The notes beneath the pieces are model-generated. The model had not been told where the DNA came from, made no database searches, and saw nothing but the letters and a program-made list of their open reading frames with translations. A program made the position numbers and the translations under genes. Shown here piece by piece: positions 47,377 to 56,595 of a DNA stretch of 64,000 bases (position 1 is its first letter; every line of letters begins with the position of its first letter). Source of the stretch: Flavobacteriales bacterium (GTDB taxonomy: Bacteria > Bacteroidota > Bacteroidia > Flavobacteriales_F > PHOS-HE28); NCBI GenBank assembly GCA_016713865.1, contig JADJOG010000008.1, forward strand, positions 26,958 through 90,957, read 5' to 3'.

Positions 47377-49091
47377 CTAAGGCAGCACCCTTAGCACCGG
47401 GTAACGCCGGAAGCTCTGCTCGAAATAAGGCGATCGCTGATAGACGAAGTAGAGCTGCGCCCACGCATCAGCAGCGAACGCGGCGTCTGTAGCGCGACGT
47501 TCCTCAAGTGCCGCCATCATTGATGGATTCGTCCGGAGCAGTTCGGCGGCAACATCCTCGAAGACGTAATCGCTGAACCACTCCTTCTGTTGCAGCACGC
47601 TATCGAAGAAGCCCCAAGCGAAGTATCCATCCTCGGCTTGCGGCTCCAGTAACTCCATCACCAAGCGATCGGTCTCGCGGCCAAGCGGCACAAACCAATC
47701 GCCCGCCTTCGCCGCGTGCTTCATACGTCTGCTCGCGACTTCGATATCGCTGTGCAGGTAGTGCCCTTCATACGGCTCCTTCACCGTTTTCATGGCGCCG
47801 ATGCTATCTGCCTCAACAGCAAGAACAGCTTTCTCCTTCAGCTCCACCACATGGATTCCATGATGCTCCTTCAAACGAATGGCCACATCACCCCATGCCT
47901 TTGGGATCAAGTACCCCTTCGGCTTCTGCCTGATCAATGTTGGCCGATAAGTCGCATGCCATGGCACCATGATGTCTGTTGGTCGATCGCGGTGGTAGCG
48001 CGTTCGCGGCAAACCGCTCACGGCGCTCGCTTCGCGCTTGGCCACGTATCCGCGCCATCGGAGCGAATCAACAACCGTTGCATCAAGCTTCCAGTTCAGG
48101 CCGATATCGCTCATGGTGGCAGCGCGCCTCTTCGCCTCCTCACGCAAGCGGGACAGTTCGGAGCCGCGCCTTGTCATCACATCCAGGGTAGCGATCATGA
48201 GCTGTAAGGTGGCGTTCACGCGTTCGGCATAGGGCTTCAGCATGTGGCTCTCGCTGAGTATGCCGATGCGATGCAGCAGCGCATTGTAGCCAGTGCTGTA
48301 GCGCGGACTGTCGTAGAAGGCGTGCAGGCCCTCTTCCGGCGCATCACCGATGGTCTCGAAATAGGGGCACATCAAATGGCCCCGACCTTCCATCCAGGCC
48401 TGAAGATCCGGTTTCAGCGCAGTGTCAAGAAAGCGCCCCAGGCCACCATCGAGCTTGGCCGATTCTGTGGTGAGCAGTTCCATCACGTACTGGTGATCGG
48501 CGCCGTTGCTCACATGCGTCTCGAAGTAGATGTCCGGGTCCATCGCGCGCAAGGCTTGCAGCAGGGTGGCCGTCGCTCGAGAATCGACCTTCATGAAATC
48601 GCGATTGAGGTCGAGGTTCCGCGCATTGCCGCGGAAGCCGTATTCCGCCGGACCATTCTGGTTGGCGCGACTGTGGCTGTTGCGACGCTGGGCACCGCTC
48701 ACATTATACACCGGCACGATGCAAACGGCGGTGCTGGCCAGAAGTCCCATGTACTGATCACTCTCCAAGAGCGCTTGCGCGAGCAGCAGGCTTGCATCGA
48801 TGCCATCGGGTTCGCCGGGATGGATCCCGTTGGTGATCCAGAGAATGCGCTTGCCCGCGGCACGGATGCTATCGGGTGTGAATCCGCTGCCATCGCTGAT
48901 CACGAATAGGTGGATGGGCGAGCCTTCATCGTCATTGCCGATCTCGAGGAGTCGAGCGCCTGAGTGCATTCGATCCAATCCCTGATAGCGCGCGATGGCA
49001 TGCTCCCATGTTACCGTGGTATCGCCTTGAATGTCCATTGTGCCGCGACCGGCATGCTCGTGATCAGCGCGAGGATTAGAAGTTGCCGCAT
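47377..49091 (-). CDS. M14 family zinc carboxypeptidase, secreted, one frameshift
   Basis: The ATG at 49091 opens a signal peptide in one frame (MRQLLILALITSMPVAAQW). Near 49040 the frame changes to TTVTWEHAIARYQGLDRMHS. Zinc ligands HxxE are in ITNGIHPGEPDG; the third ligand His is likely in IYFETHVSNGADHQYV. NLDLNRDFMKVDSRAT is a family signature. About 571 residues; the C-terminal 250 residues are beyond the catalytic domain (YFAWGFFDSVLQQKEWFSDY). It is a periplasmic or secreted peptidase that removes C-terminal residues or cleaves cell-wall peptides; the substrate is unknown. Confidence 0.85.
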
Positions 49092-49115
49092 GCCGCCGAA
49101 GATGCGAACGAAGAA

Positions 49116-49138
49116 GCCCCGCTCCGAATGAGCAGGGC
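49116..49138 (-). terminator. Terminator-like hairpin after the tandem-repeat T9SS gene
   Basis: GCCC-C-GCTC and GAGC-A-GGGC pair with one mismatch around CGAAT, 23 nt after the stop at 49161. Confidence 0.5.
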
Positions 49139-49160
49139 CTCCATCGTCTGACGCTCGATT

Positions 49161-50213
49161 CTACTGCACCACCAATCGCTCCCATCGCGGAAGCTCGCCG
49201 ATGAGCACCCCGACGTGATACACGCCCGGAGCAGCGCCATGGAGGTCCACCTCCATGCGGCGCTCGTTGCGCGCGCGCTGCTCGAACACGATGCGGCCTG
49301 CGCCATCGAGCACGCGGATCAGCGCATCGGGAACAAGCTGATCGAAGGTGATGCTGAAGCCCGCATCGGCTGTGGCCGGATTCGGCGCAAGGCGCATTCC
49401 GACAGGCTCCTCTTCGATCATGCCAACCGTTCCAGTGATCGTGGTATCGATGTTCACCACGATACCGAAACTCGGGCCCCAGGCCTGGTTCGCATCGCGC
49501 GCGCGCAGCCAGAGCACATTCACACCAGCCGTAACCGGTGTCGGGATGTCGCCGCCCTTGATGGCTTCGAAGGCAGCATCGAAGTTGCTGTCAACTGCGA
49601 GCATGGGTGTGCCGAGGCCTGTTCCGGGATCATCGTTCACGTAGTACTCAGCAGCTGTAACACGCACTTCCGGAAAGGTGACAACGCCGCCCCACACTTC
49701 AACCACCACACGGAATGGAAGGCTCCAAGCCCCGTTCACATCCTTGGCGCGCACGTGCAGCAGATGGACGCCCTCGCTGGGCAATGCGCTCGTTTGCATG
49801 CTGATGGCTTCCAACGCGCTGTTGAAGTCGCCATCGAAGGCGATCATGGGCGTGCCGCTGCCTTGACCGGGATCGGTGTCCCAGAAATATTCGGCTTGCG
49901 TTACCGTGATCTCGGGTGCGGTTACCACCGGAGGCTCGATCACCACAACCGTGGTGAAGGTGGGTCCCCAGTTGTTCTGCTGATCCTTCACGCGGATGCC
50001 CAAGGTGTGCGCACCAAGGCTCGGCAACGCGGAGGTTTCGAGGAAGATGGCTTCAATGGCATCGTTGTATGCGCCATCAATAGCGCTCATGGGCGTGGCG
50101 CCGCCGGCACCGGGATCCGTGTCCCAGAAGTACTCGGCGTTATCCACGCGCTGTGCGGCCGCTGTACCCATGAAGAGCAGAAGCGCGCAGGCGAGGTTGA
50201 TCCGTGCGTTCAT
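49161..50213 (-). CDS. Secreted protein of three tandem repeats with T9SS sorting domain
   Basis: 350 residues from the ATG at 50213. The signal peptide ends in LLLFMGTAAAQ. Three repeats of 70-85 residues follow, each starting AEYFWDTDPG (third: AEYYVNDDPG). Each contains GTPM, A.D..F..A.EAI, TSALPS (third: PTPVTA), a beta strand (HTLGIRVKD / HLLHVRAKD / NVLWLRARD) and WGP.F. The C-terminal 80 residues are a type A T9SS domain (MRLAPNPATADAGFSI ... APGVYHVGVLIG). A surface adhesin or matrix protein is a reasonable guess. Confidence 0.75.
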   Translation of the reverse strand: MNARINLACALLLFMGTAAAQRVDNAEYFWDTDPGAGGATPMSAIDGAYNDAIEAIFLETSALPSLGAHTLGIRVKDQQNNWGPTFTTVVVIEPPVVTAPEITVTQAEYFWDTDPGQGSGTPMIAFDGDFNSALEAISMQTSALPSEGVHLLHVRAKDVNGAWSLPFRVVVEVWGGVVTFPEVRVTAAEYYVNDDPGTGLGTPMLAVDSNFDAAFEAIKGGDIPTPVTAGVNVLWLRARDANQAWGPSFGIVVNIDTTITGTVGMIEEEPVGMRLAPNPATADAGFSITFDQLVPDALIRVLDGAGRIVFEQRARNERRMEVDLHGAAPGVYHVGVLIGELPRWERLVVQ

Positions 50214-50230
50214 ATCGATCAACGTATGGA

Positions 50231-51472
50231 TCAACGGTCGAATGAGTTGGCCTTCACGCGCAGGGTGCTGCCTTGGCGAACATTGAACGGATGGCCGGTC
50301 ATGTACACGCGCGCAGCCCCGGTGTGCAGCGGGAAGAAATTGGTGAGCGTGTAACTGCCGCCATAGGCGCCCGCATCACCTGCCGAAAGGTCCAGATCAT
50401 AGAACGGCGCGGCGGGATTGCCACCATTGATGGCCGAAGGAGCATTCAGGAAGCTGCCATCCGCGTTGAAGGTGACCGGCTGGTTCGTGGTGTTGTTGCC
50501 GGTAAAGGTGAAGCCAGTGGAGATGGGAATGCTCAGGGTCGAATGCACATGATTGAAATAGACGTTGATCTGCCCGCTATTCCCGCTGTCGTTGTTGATG
50601 CCACGGTTCGAGCCCGCCCACGTGGAACCCACGGCGTTGTTCATGACCTCCCAAATCGACCCGGCAATCGTATTCGCCAAACTGACCCCATAGATGTTGG
50701 AGCTTCCTGTATAACCCTGTATGCTATTGCTCCAGATGAGGTTGGCCACTCCTTGGGAATTGCCGCCCTGCACCTCGATGCCCATCCAGCCATGACGGAT
50801 CCAGTTGTTGCGGATATGCACCACCTGCGCACGCGTATTCACGTAGATGCCCTCGTAGCTGAGCGGTGCTTGGAGCTTATTGCCTACAATGTGGCATGTA
50901 TCGTTGGCGAACGTTGTCGATGTGGGCGTAACACGCACCGCTTCTGCGCCAGATGGGCAATTCACATCGTTGCCCACGATATTTCCGAAGTTGATCCGGA
51001 CATAACCCGACTCGATCCTGTTACCGACAACCTGAGCGTCGAACGCATCGGAGTTGAACTGGATGTAACCAGCTACCAAGTGAGAGTCCATCACCCGGAC
51101 CTTGGTCTCGCGAATGTTCGAAGTACCCAGGTTTGTGATGTTGCCTGCTGTATTGCGCATGCCAATGATCGTAACCTCACGGCCGTTCGCAGCGGTCACC
51201 GTCCAGTTCCCCTGCACGATGAAGAAGCCATTATCGACATAGCTCAGGAATTGTAGCGACTTGGTGATGTTGATGGTCTCGATCCAAGGAATGTCGCCCG
51301 CGCGGTTCTTGATGATGATGCGATCGCCATCCACAGCGGCAGTAACGGCTGCATTGATGTTCGGGTAGGTTGGCGACACGCCGAATTCTTCAACGATGCG
51401 GTCAACAGCGAACGCGGGAATCGCGAGCAGAGCGCTCAAAAGCGCCGGTAGTTTGATCAGGGTCTGTTTCAT
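50231..51472 (-). CDS. Secreted right-handed beta-helix protein
   Basis: 413 residues from the ATG at 51472. The signal peptide is MKQTLIKLPALLSALLAIPAFA. Its body has parallel beta-helix turns: YPNINAAVTAAVDGDRIIIK (Pectate-lyase-3/NosD-like start), SHLVAGYIQFNSDAFDAQVV, NGRI-type rungs (GNRIESGYVRINFGNIVGND), YEGIYVNTRAQVVHIRNNWI. No catalytic residues of polysaccharide lyases are evident, and a T9SS domain is not obvious at the C-terminus. It precedes the tandem-repeat gene by 17 nt, so the two are probably cotranscribed. Confidence 0.75.
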   Translation of the reverse strand: MKQTLIKLPALLSALLAIPAFAVDRIVEEFGVSPTYPNINAAVTAAVDGDRIIIKNRAGDIPWIETINITKSLQFLSYVDNGFFIVQGNWTVTAANGREVTIIGMRNTAGNITNLGTSNIRETKVRVMDSHLVAGYIQFNSDAFDAQVVGNRIESGYVRINFGNIVGNDVNCPSGAEAVRVTPTSTTFANDTCHIVGNKLQAPLSYEGIYVNTRAQVVHIRNNWIRHGWMGIEVQGGNSQGVANLIWSNSIQGYTGSSNIYGVSLANTIAGSIWEVMNNAVGSTWAGSNRGINNDSGNSGQINVYFNHVHSTLSIPISTGFTFTGNNTTNQPVTFNADGSFLNAPSAINGGNPAAPFYDLDLSAGDAGAYGGSYTLTNFFPLHTGAARVYMTGHPFNVRQGSTLRVKANSFDR

Positions 51473-51577
51473 GGGCGCCAAACATAGCCGCTGGCGCACC
51501 CCGGCAGCGATCATTCACTCCGAGCCCGCTATCACCGCTAAGCGCGGCTCTGGCACTTGGGCGTTCTAGAAAAGGGC

Positions 51578-51638
51578 GACCCCGGCACCTGGGCAGGCGG
51601 TACCGGGGTCTAAGGGACCTGCCCTTGCGGGCTGGTCC
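51578..51638. terminator. Two adjacent strong hairpins
   Basis: GACCCCGG (51578-51585) pairs with CCGGGGTC (51603-51610). GGACC-T-GCCC pairs with GGGC-T-GGTCC (51615-51638) around TTGC. They lie downstream of the small ORF at 51653-51820 (minus) and upstream of the beta-helix gene, so they may terminate the former or act as a leader structure of the latter. Confidence 0.5.
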
Positions 51639-51652
51639 GGGGTAATGTTGGA

Positions 51653-51820
51653 TCAGGCTTGGGGTTCGATGGTTAGCTCAACGGCACCGGCCGCAGGGTC
51701 AACCTCCGGAGCTTCAACCTCGATGGTTGCAGGCTGCGGATCCTGCGGGACCACCTGTGCAAAGAGTTGCTCTTCGTCGGTGAGGCAGAGGAGAAGCGTG
51801 AGGGTCTGTACTGGCCACAT
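51653..51820 (-). CDS. Possible small protein, 55 aa
   Basis: An ATG at 51820 opens MWPVQTLTLLLCLTDEEQLF, followed by an acidic, proline-rich tail (VEAPEVDPAAGAVELTIEPQ) and a TGA at 51653. The composition is protein-like and strong hairpins follow immediately. No family is recognised. An unrelated overlapping frame of 65 codons is less plausible. Confidence 0.35.
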   Translation of the reverse strand: MWPVQTLTLLLCLTDEEQLFAQVVPQDPQPATIEVEAPEVDPAAGAVELTIEPQA

Positions 51821-52017
51821 GCGTGTTTGTAGGTGTTTCGTGTGTGACAGTCAGCCGAAGAGTGGCGCAAGATTTCAGATGGAGCTGATCAAAGTCAAGG
51901 ACGAATCATCATTTTCATTCGACGAAAGCACTTGACATGACGACGGATGATATTATAGCGCCAAGCACCAACTTCGCCCGGACCAGACCGGCACGACTAT
52001 GTACCGGCGAGTGAAAA

Positions 52018-53913
52018 ATGACCGAAGCACGCATCCGAAGCCTAGCCGAATACCGCACGGCCTACCAACACAGCATCACCAACCCCGAGGACTTTTGGGC
52101 CGATGTCGCTTCAACATTCAAGTGGAGCAAGCCATGGGCTAGCGTGCTCGAATGGGACTTCGAGAAACCCGAGGTGAAATGGTTCATCGGCGGGAAGCTG
52201 AACATCACCGAGAACTGCTTGGACCGACAACTGGCCACGAGGGGCGATAAGACCGCGTTGCTGTGGGAAGCGAACGACCCTTCGCAGCCGAGCGAGCACA
52301 TCACCTACAAGCAATTGCACGAGCGCGTTTGCCGCATGGCGAATGTGCTCAAGCGCAACGGCATCGGGAAAGGCGATCGCGTTTGCCTGTACATGCCTAT
52401 GATTCCGGAGCTCGCCATCAGCGTGCTGGCATGCGCGCGCATCGGCGCCATCCATTCCGTGGTCTTCGGCGGCTTCAGCGCGAACTCGCTTGTTGACCGC
52501 ATCAACGATTCGCAGTGCGCGGCGGTGATCACAAGCGATGGCATCCGGCGCGGCGCGAAGAGCATTCCAGCGAAGCCTGTGGTTGACGAGGCCCTCCCCT
52601 CCTGCCCCAGCGTGCACGTGGTGCTCGTGGCGAAATGCACAGGCGATGCCGTTGCGATGAACGAACCGCGCGACCGCTGGATCCACAATGAACTGAAGCA
52701 CGTGAGCGCCGATTGCCCGGCCGAGCCGATGGACAGCGAGGACCCGCTCTTCATCCTGTACACCAGCGGAAGCACCGGCAAGCCCAAAGGCGTGGTGCAT
52801 ACCTGCGGCGGCTACATGGTGTATGCAGGCTACTCCTTCGCCAATGTGTTCCAGTGCGATGAGAGCGATGTATTCTGGTGTACGGCCGACATCGGATGGA
52901 TCACCGGCCACAGCTACATCGTGTACGGCCCGCTGTTGAATGGCTGCACATCGGTGATGTTCGAGGGCGTGCCCACCTGGCCCGACCCGACGCGCTTCTG
53001 GCAGGTGATCGAGAGGCACAACGTCACGCAGTTCTACACCGCGCCCACGGCGATCCGATCGCTCATGGCCGCAGGTCACGATCTGCCTTCGCGTTTCGCC
53101 ATGCCTTCGTTGAAATTGCTCGGCAGCGTTGGCGAGCCCATCAACGAAGAAGCGTGGCATTGGTACCACGAGCAAGTGGGCAAGAAGCGTTGCGCGATCG
53201 TCGATACCTGGTGGCAGACAGAAACAGGCGGCATCATGCTCAGCGGTCTCGGCGACATCACGCCCATGAAACCCGCGCACGCAGGCTTGCCGCTGCCGGG
53301 CATCCGTCCGATCCTGGTGGATGCGCAAGGCAACGAATTGCACGGCGAGGCCGAGGGATACCTGTGCATCGCCTTCCCATGGCCCAGCGTAATCCGCAGC
53401 ACCTGGGGCGATCACGAGCGCTGCCGCGTGAACTACTTCGCGCAATACCCCGGCCGCTACTTCACCGGTGATGGCGCGAAGCGCGATGCCGACGGCTTCT
53501 TCCGCATCATCGGCCGTGTGGATGACGTGATCAACGTGAGCGGCCACCGCATCGGCACCGCCGAGGTGGAGAACGCCATCGACGAGCACCCGGATATCGT
53601 GGAGAGTGCCGTGGTGGGCTACCCGCACGACATCAAGGGCCAGGGCATCTACGCCTTCGTGATCTGCGACCACGTGCGCGCCGACAAGGACGCATTGCGC
53701 CAGGAGATCATCGCCACTGTTGAGCGCGTGATCGGCAAAGTGGCGCGGCCCGACAAGATCCAATTCGTAAGCGGCCTGCCGAAGACACGGAGCGGCAAGA
53801 TCATGCGGCGCATTCTGCGGAAGGTGGCGGAGAACGAGCTGGGGAGTTTGGGGGATACCTCTACCCTTCTGGATCCTGCGGTTGTGGATGAGATCAAGGG
53901 GGGGCGGGTGTGA
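52018..53913 (+). CDS. acs: Acetate-CoA ligase (acetyl-CoA synthetase)
   Basis: A complete protein of 631 residues. ATP-binding motif YTSGSTGKPKGVVH lies near residue 248. WWQTETGG and YFTGDGAKRDADGFFRIIGR lead to the hinge GRVDDVINVSGHRIGTAEVE near residue 500. The C-terminal lysine that is acetylated for control lies in TRSGKIMRR, near residue 592. It converts acetate, ATP and CoA to acetyl-CoA. The last 157 nt occur again, mutated, about 670 nt downstream. Confidence 0.96.
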   Translation: MTEARIRSLAEYRTAYQHSITNPEDFWADVASTFKWSKPWASVLEWDFEKPEVKWFIGGKLNITENCLDRQLATRGDKTALLWEANDPSQPSEHITYKQLHERVCRMANVLKRNGIGKGDRVCLYMPMIPELAISVLACARIGAIHSVVFGGFSANSLVDRINDSQCAAVITSDGIRRGAKSIPAKPVVDEALPSCPSVHVVLVAKCTGDAVAMNEPRDRWIHNELKHVSADCPAEPMDSEDPLFILYTSGSTGKPKGVVHTCGGYMVYAGYSFANVFQCDESDVFWCTADIGWITGHSYIVYGPLLNGCTSVMFEGVPTWPDPTRFWQVIERHNVTQFYTAPTAIRSLMAAGHDLPSRFAMPSLKLLGSVGEPINEEAWHWYHEQVGKKRCAIVDTWWQTETGGIMLSGLGDITPMKPAHAGLPLPGIRPILVDAQGNELHGEAEGYLCIAFPWPSVIRSTWGDHERCRVNYFAQYPGRYFTGDGAKRDADGFFRIIGRVDDVINVSGHRIGTAEVENAIDEHPDIVESAVVGYPHDIKGQGIYAFVICDHVRADKDALRQEIIATVERVIGKVARPDKIQFVSGLPKTRSGKIMRRILRKVAENELGSLGDTSTLLDPAVVDEIKGGRV

Positions 53914-53919
53914 TGCAAT

Positions 53920-53927
53920 TACCTTTG
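53920..53927 (+). promoter_or_regulatory. Putative promoter element TACCTTTG of the toxin-antitoxin pair
   Basis: An exact TAnnTTTG match, 7 nt after the acs stop and ending 5 nt before the antitoxin ATG at 53933. Confidence 0.5.
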
Positions 53928-53932
53928 GAAGC

Positions 53933-54148
53933 ATGAAAGCAGCCAGCCCCATCAAAGGCGTGAAGCTCATCACCGACGAGACCGAGAACCGGCGCTACGT
54001 GCAGATCGACCTCGTCACATTGGCAAAAGAGCCTGAAGCCGTTGAAGAGTATCTCGATGGACTCGTTGCCATATCGCGCCGGAACGAGCCCACTGTATCG
54101 CACGCCGATGTGATGAAGGCCACTTACAAACGCGCCAAGCGGAAGTGA
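53933..54148 (+). CDS. Type II antitoxin candidate
   Basis: 71 residues, charged: VKLITDETENRRYVQIDLVT, then EAVEEYLDGLVAISRRNEP and a basic C-terminus (KATYKRAKRK). The size, position and GTGA overlap with a RelE/ParE-type gene point to the antitoxin half. It does not show a clear ribbon-helix-helix or HTH motif and may bind the toxin through the C-terminal helix, as in the small Bacteroidota antitoxins annotated only by context. The N-terminal VKLITDETENRRYVQIDL strand segment is similar to such proteins. Confidence 0.6.
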   Translation: MKAASPIKGVKLITDETENRRYVQIDLVTLAKEPEAVEEYLDGLVAISRRNEPTVSHADVMKATYKRAKRK

Positions 54149-54400
54149 GCTACACCATCGAGTGGCTCCGGAGCGCCCGGAAGGAGCTCGACGCCTTGCC
54201 TGTGCGGTCCGCGGTGCGCATCGGTGAAGCCGTGGGGGCACTTGGCCCAGAACCCGAGACCCAGCGGATGCAAGAAGCTCACAGGCCACAAAGACCTCTG
54301 GCGGATCCGCATCGGTAGCAATCGCGTGATCTATTGCATCGGCGATGCGATCAGGCTGGTGCGCATCGAGAAGGTCTCTGACCGGAAGGATGCTTATTGA
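54145..54400 (+). CDS. RelE/ParE-family toxin, one frameshift
   Basis: A GTG at 54145 overlaps the antitoxin stop. The frame reads SYTIEWLRSARKELDALPVR and SAVRIGEAVGALG, then an extra base near 54255-54265 shifts it to KKLTGHKDLWRIRIGSNRVI and YCIGDAIRLVRIEKVSDRKD, ending at 54400. These are the N-terminal helix and C-terminal beta-sheet of RelE/ParE toxins, with the Lys-Leu-...-Trp-Arg-Ile-Arg core. Joined length about 84 residues. If the extra base is real, the toxin is dead; if not, the pair is intact. Confidence 0.75.
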
Positions 54401-54431
54401 GCGATGATTGCCGCGGAAATCAGCACAAGGA

Positions 54432-54590
54432 ATCCAGTTCGCGATCGAGCTGCCGAAGACGCGTAACGGCACCTTCGGCATGCGGCGGATCCTGCGCAAG
54501 GTGGCGGAGAACGAGATGGGGAGTTTGGGGGATACCACTACTCTGCTGGATCCGGCGGTGGTGGAGGAGATCAAGGGGGGAAGGGTTTAA
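54432..54590 (+). pseudogene. Duplicated 3' end of acs
   Basis: This segment translates to GMRRILRKVAENEMGSLGDT and TTLLDPAVVEEIKGGRV, nearly identical to the acs C-terminus (MRRILRKVAENELGSLGDTS), ending in its own stop. The nucleotide match to 53757-53913 is high (more than 80 percent by eye) and starts at ATCCAATTCG / ATCCAGTTCG. The lysine region is altered (TRNGTFGMRR). With acs on the left, it flanks the toxin-antitoxin pair, as expected if a cassette inserted at the acs 3' end and restored it. Confidence 0.8.
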
Positions 54591-54607
54591 TCCACTATTT
54601 TGCAGCA

Positions 54608-55512
54608 GTGTTCACGATTACTTGCCCTGATTGCAAGCGCGAGAATGTTGCGTTGAAGGATTGCTACCGAGATGGCGACCGGCTCGTCTGTGTTGAGTGC
54701 TTCGAACAATCACATCCTTCCGACGACGAAAGGAACAGACCAAACATTGCGCGATTGGGAGCGATGGATACTTGTGCATTCTGTGGCAAGAAATCGCCAG
54801 ATGCGGTGGTTAAGAACATGGGTGAATCACCGATTTGCGAGCACTGCTCCAGGATCTCATTTCTCGGCCATTCCCATCCTGGGTGAAAGCATTCTTTGCC
54901 GGGGTGCTCATACTGGTTGCCGTGTCCATCGCCTGGAATTGGAAGTTCTTCCGAGCGAAAGCGCACCTGACCACGATGAATGAACGCATTGAAGAAGGTG
55001 ACCTCAGTGGGGCAATAGCCGCCGTCGATGACTTCCACGCCATCATGCGAGTGGAGCCCGACCTCTTGGTAGCGAGGAATTTCTGGATGGGCATCCGCGC
55101 ATTGGCCAACGATAGCGCAGAGCGTGCGCTCGAGCTCTTAGAAGATGTGGAGGCCACGCGCCCTGGTTCGTTTAACACAAGCGACTATTTGATCTCAGCA
55201 CGCATTGGCGCTGCCTTCGACAAGGGCGACTACGATGGCTTCCTACGGCATAGTCGAGAGTCGCTCTCGAAACGCCGAGATGACCCAATAGCATTTGGAA
55301 GCGTAGCATCGGCTTTCGCCTGCTTGTTCGTCACGAGTGGCGATGAAGCGTATCGAGATAGCACATTGGAAATGCTCAGAAAGGCCAAGGCCATCTCCAC
55401 CGACACTTCTTTCAACGAGTATGAGCAGCGGATTCTCTACCGAATGCACAGCAAGGAAATAATCACCCGCGCTGCTTTTTACGAGCGCTTCCCAAACGGT
55501 TGGACGCCATAA
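54608..55512 (+). CDS. Zinc-ribbon, single-helix, TPR-like protein, one frameshift
   Basis: A GTG at 54608 gives two zinc-ribbon-like CxxC pairs: TCPDCKRE ... VCVECFEQ and CAFCGKKS ... ICEHCSR. Near 54850 the frame shifts into LISRPFPSWVKAFFAGVLIL and VAVSIAWNW (membrane helix), then a helical, TPR-like soluble part (MNERIEEGDLSGAIAAVDDF; AERALELLEDVEATRPGSFN) to the stop at 55512. About 301 residues. The first CxxC pairs suggest a cytoplasmic metal-binding head and a membrane-tethered helical body. The region looks richer in A+T than its surroundings. Function unknown. Confidence 0.55.
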
Positions 55513-55521
55513 CACTTAGCC

Positions 55522-56042
55522 ATGTTCTTCATACCAGGTTTTGTAATCGCAGCAGTCACCTTCCCCGGTGTTATCGTGCATGAAGCGGCCCACATGTTCT
55601 TCTGCCGGCTTAGGAAGGTCGCCGTCTTTGAGGCCGTCTTTTTCCAATTCGGCGACCCCGCAGGTTACGTGACACATGAGAGGACAGAGGACTTCAACTC
55701 GACATTCCTCATCAGCATGGGGCCTTTTTTCATCAACACCTTGCTCTGCCTCCTTATCTGCTTCCCGGCTTACTTGCCGATGAGCTTTTTCCACCAATCC
55801 GACCCACTGAACCTGCTGCTTATGTGGCTTGGTCTTTCCATTGGCATGCACGCCATCTGACAATCAGGATGCAAGCAATGTTTGGGAGCAGGCCCGCGAC
55901 GTGCCAAGAAACTGAATCCACTCGCATCGATCAGCCACCTATCGTCGGACTCATCTACATCTTCAACGTGCTCCGATTCTTCTGGGCTGATCTAATCTAT
56001 GGCGTTGCCATTGGCATAGGTGTTCCATCCTTGTTCTATTAG
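55522..56042 (+). CDS. HEAAH-containing integral membrane metalloprotease-like protein, frameshifted
   Basis: It starts MFFIPGFVIAAVTFPGVIVH and has the zinc motif VHEAAHMFFCRL. Membrane helices (FLISMGPFFINTLLCLLICF; LNLLLMWLGLSIGMHAI) follow, then a shifted frame near 55857 (DNQDASNVWEQARDVPR), and another near 55910 leading to PIVGLIYIFNVLRFFWADLI and YGVAIGIGVPSLFY. About 173 residues joined. The layout is like small DUF3267/M50-type membrane zincins. It follows the zinc-ribbon gene by 9 nt, so the two may work together. Confidence 0.55.
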
Positions 56043-56120
56043 GTCGTGATTCAACTTGTTGAATCAGCCTTCATCCCTGTATGCCGCAACCTACCTTTCC
56101 GATCTCTCAATACCTCTGTC

Positions 56121-56537
56121 ATGGCCCACCTCAACGAGACCTTCGAAGACGGCAAGCGCATCAGCCCGAAATTGCCTGAGGGGAAGAAGAACTTCCTCAT
56201 CGACATCGACGGCACCATCTGCGAGGACATCCCCAACGAGGAACCCGAACGGATGGTCACCGCTGCGATCTACGAGGGCGCGCTGGAGATCTGCAACGGG
56301 TGGTTCGACGAGGGCCACATCATCACCTTCTTCACCAGCCGCTTGGAAGAGCACCGCGCGGTGACCACTGAATGGCTGGACCGCCACGGCTTCAACTACC
56401 ACGCGATCCTATTCGGCAAGCCGCGTGGCGGCAACTACCACTGGATCGACAACCACATCGTGCGCGCCACGCGCTACGATGGCAAGTTCACCAAGCTGGT
56501 GGAACGGCAGGCCACGATCGAGGCGTTCGAGGAATAA
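56121..56537 (+). CDS. HAD-family phosphatase-like protein
   Basis: 138 residues from the ATG at 56121. The catalytic motif I is NFLIDIDGTICEDIPNEEPE (DxD), motif II is FFTSRLEEHRAVTTEW, and the last motif is YHWIDNHIVRATRYDGKF. It is a short HAD without a large cap domain; close relatives in Bacteroidota are often annotated as phosphoheptose or capsule-sugar phosphatases, an assignment I cannot confirm. The longer upstream extension to 56046 has no supporting feature. Confidence 0.8.
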   Translation: MAHLNETFEDGKRISPKLPEGKKNFLIDIDGTICEDIPNEEPERMVTAAIYEGALEICNGWFDEGHIITFFTSRLEEHRAVTTEWLDRHGFNYHAILFGKPRGGNYHWIDNHIVRATRYDGKFTKLVERQATIEAFEE

Positions 56538-56595
56538 ACCTCTGAGGCAACGCCTCCTCAAGCGTCCGTCTCCTCATTAAAATCAGACGAAGCGA

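Noticed and set aside
52111..53973. Minus-strand frame of 620 codons opposite acs
   Set aside because: It is a shadow of acs with no motif or signal of its own.
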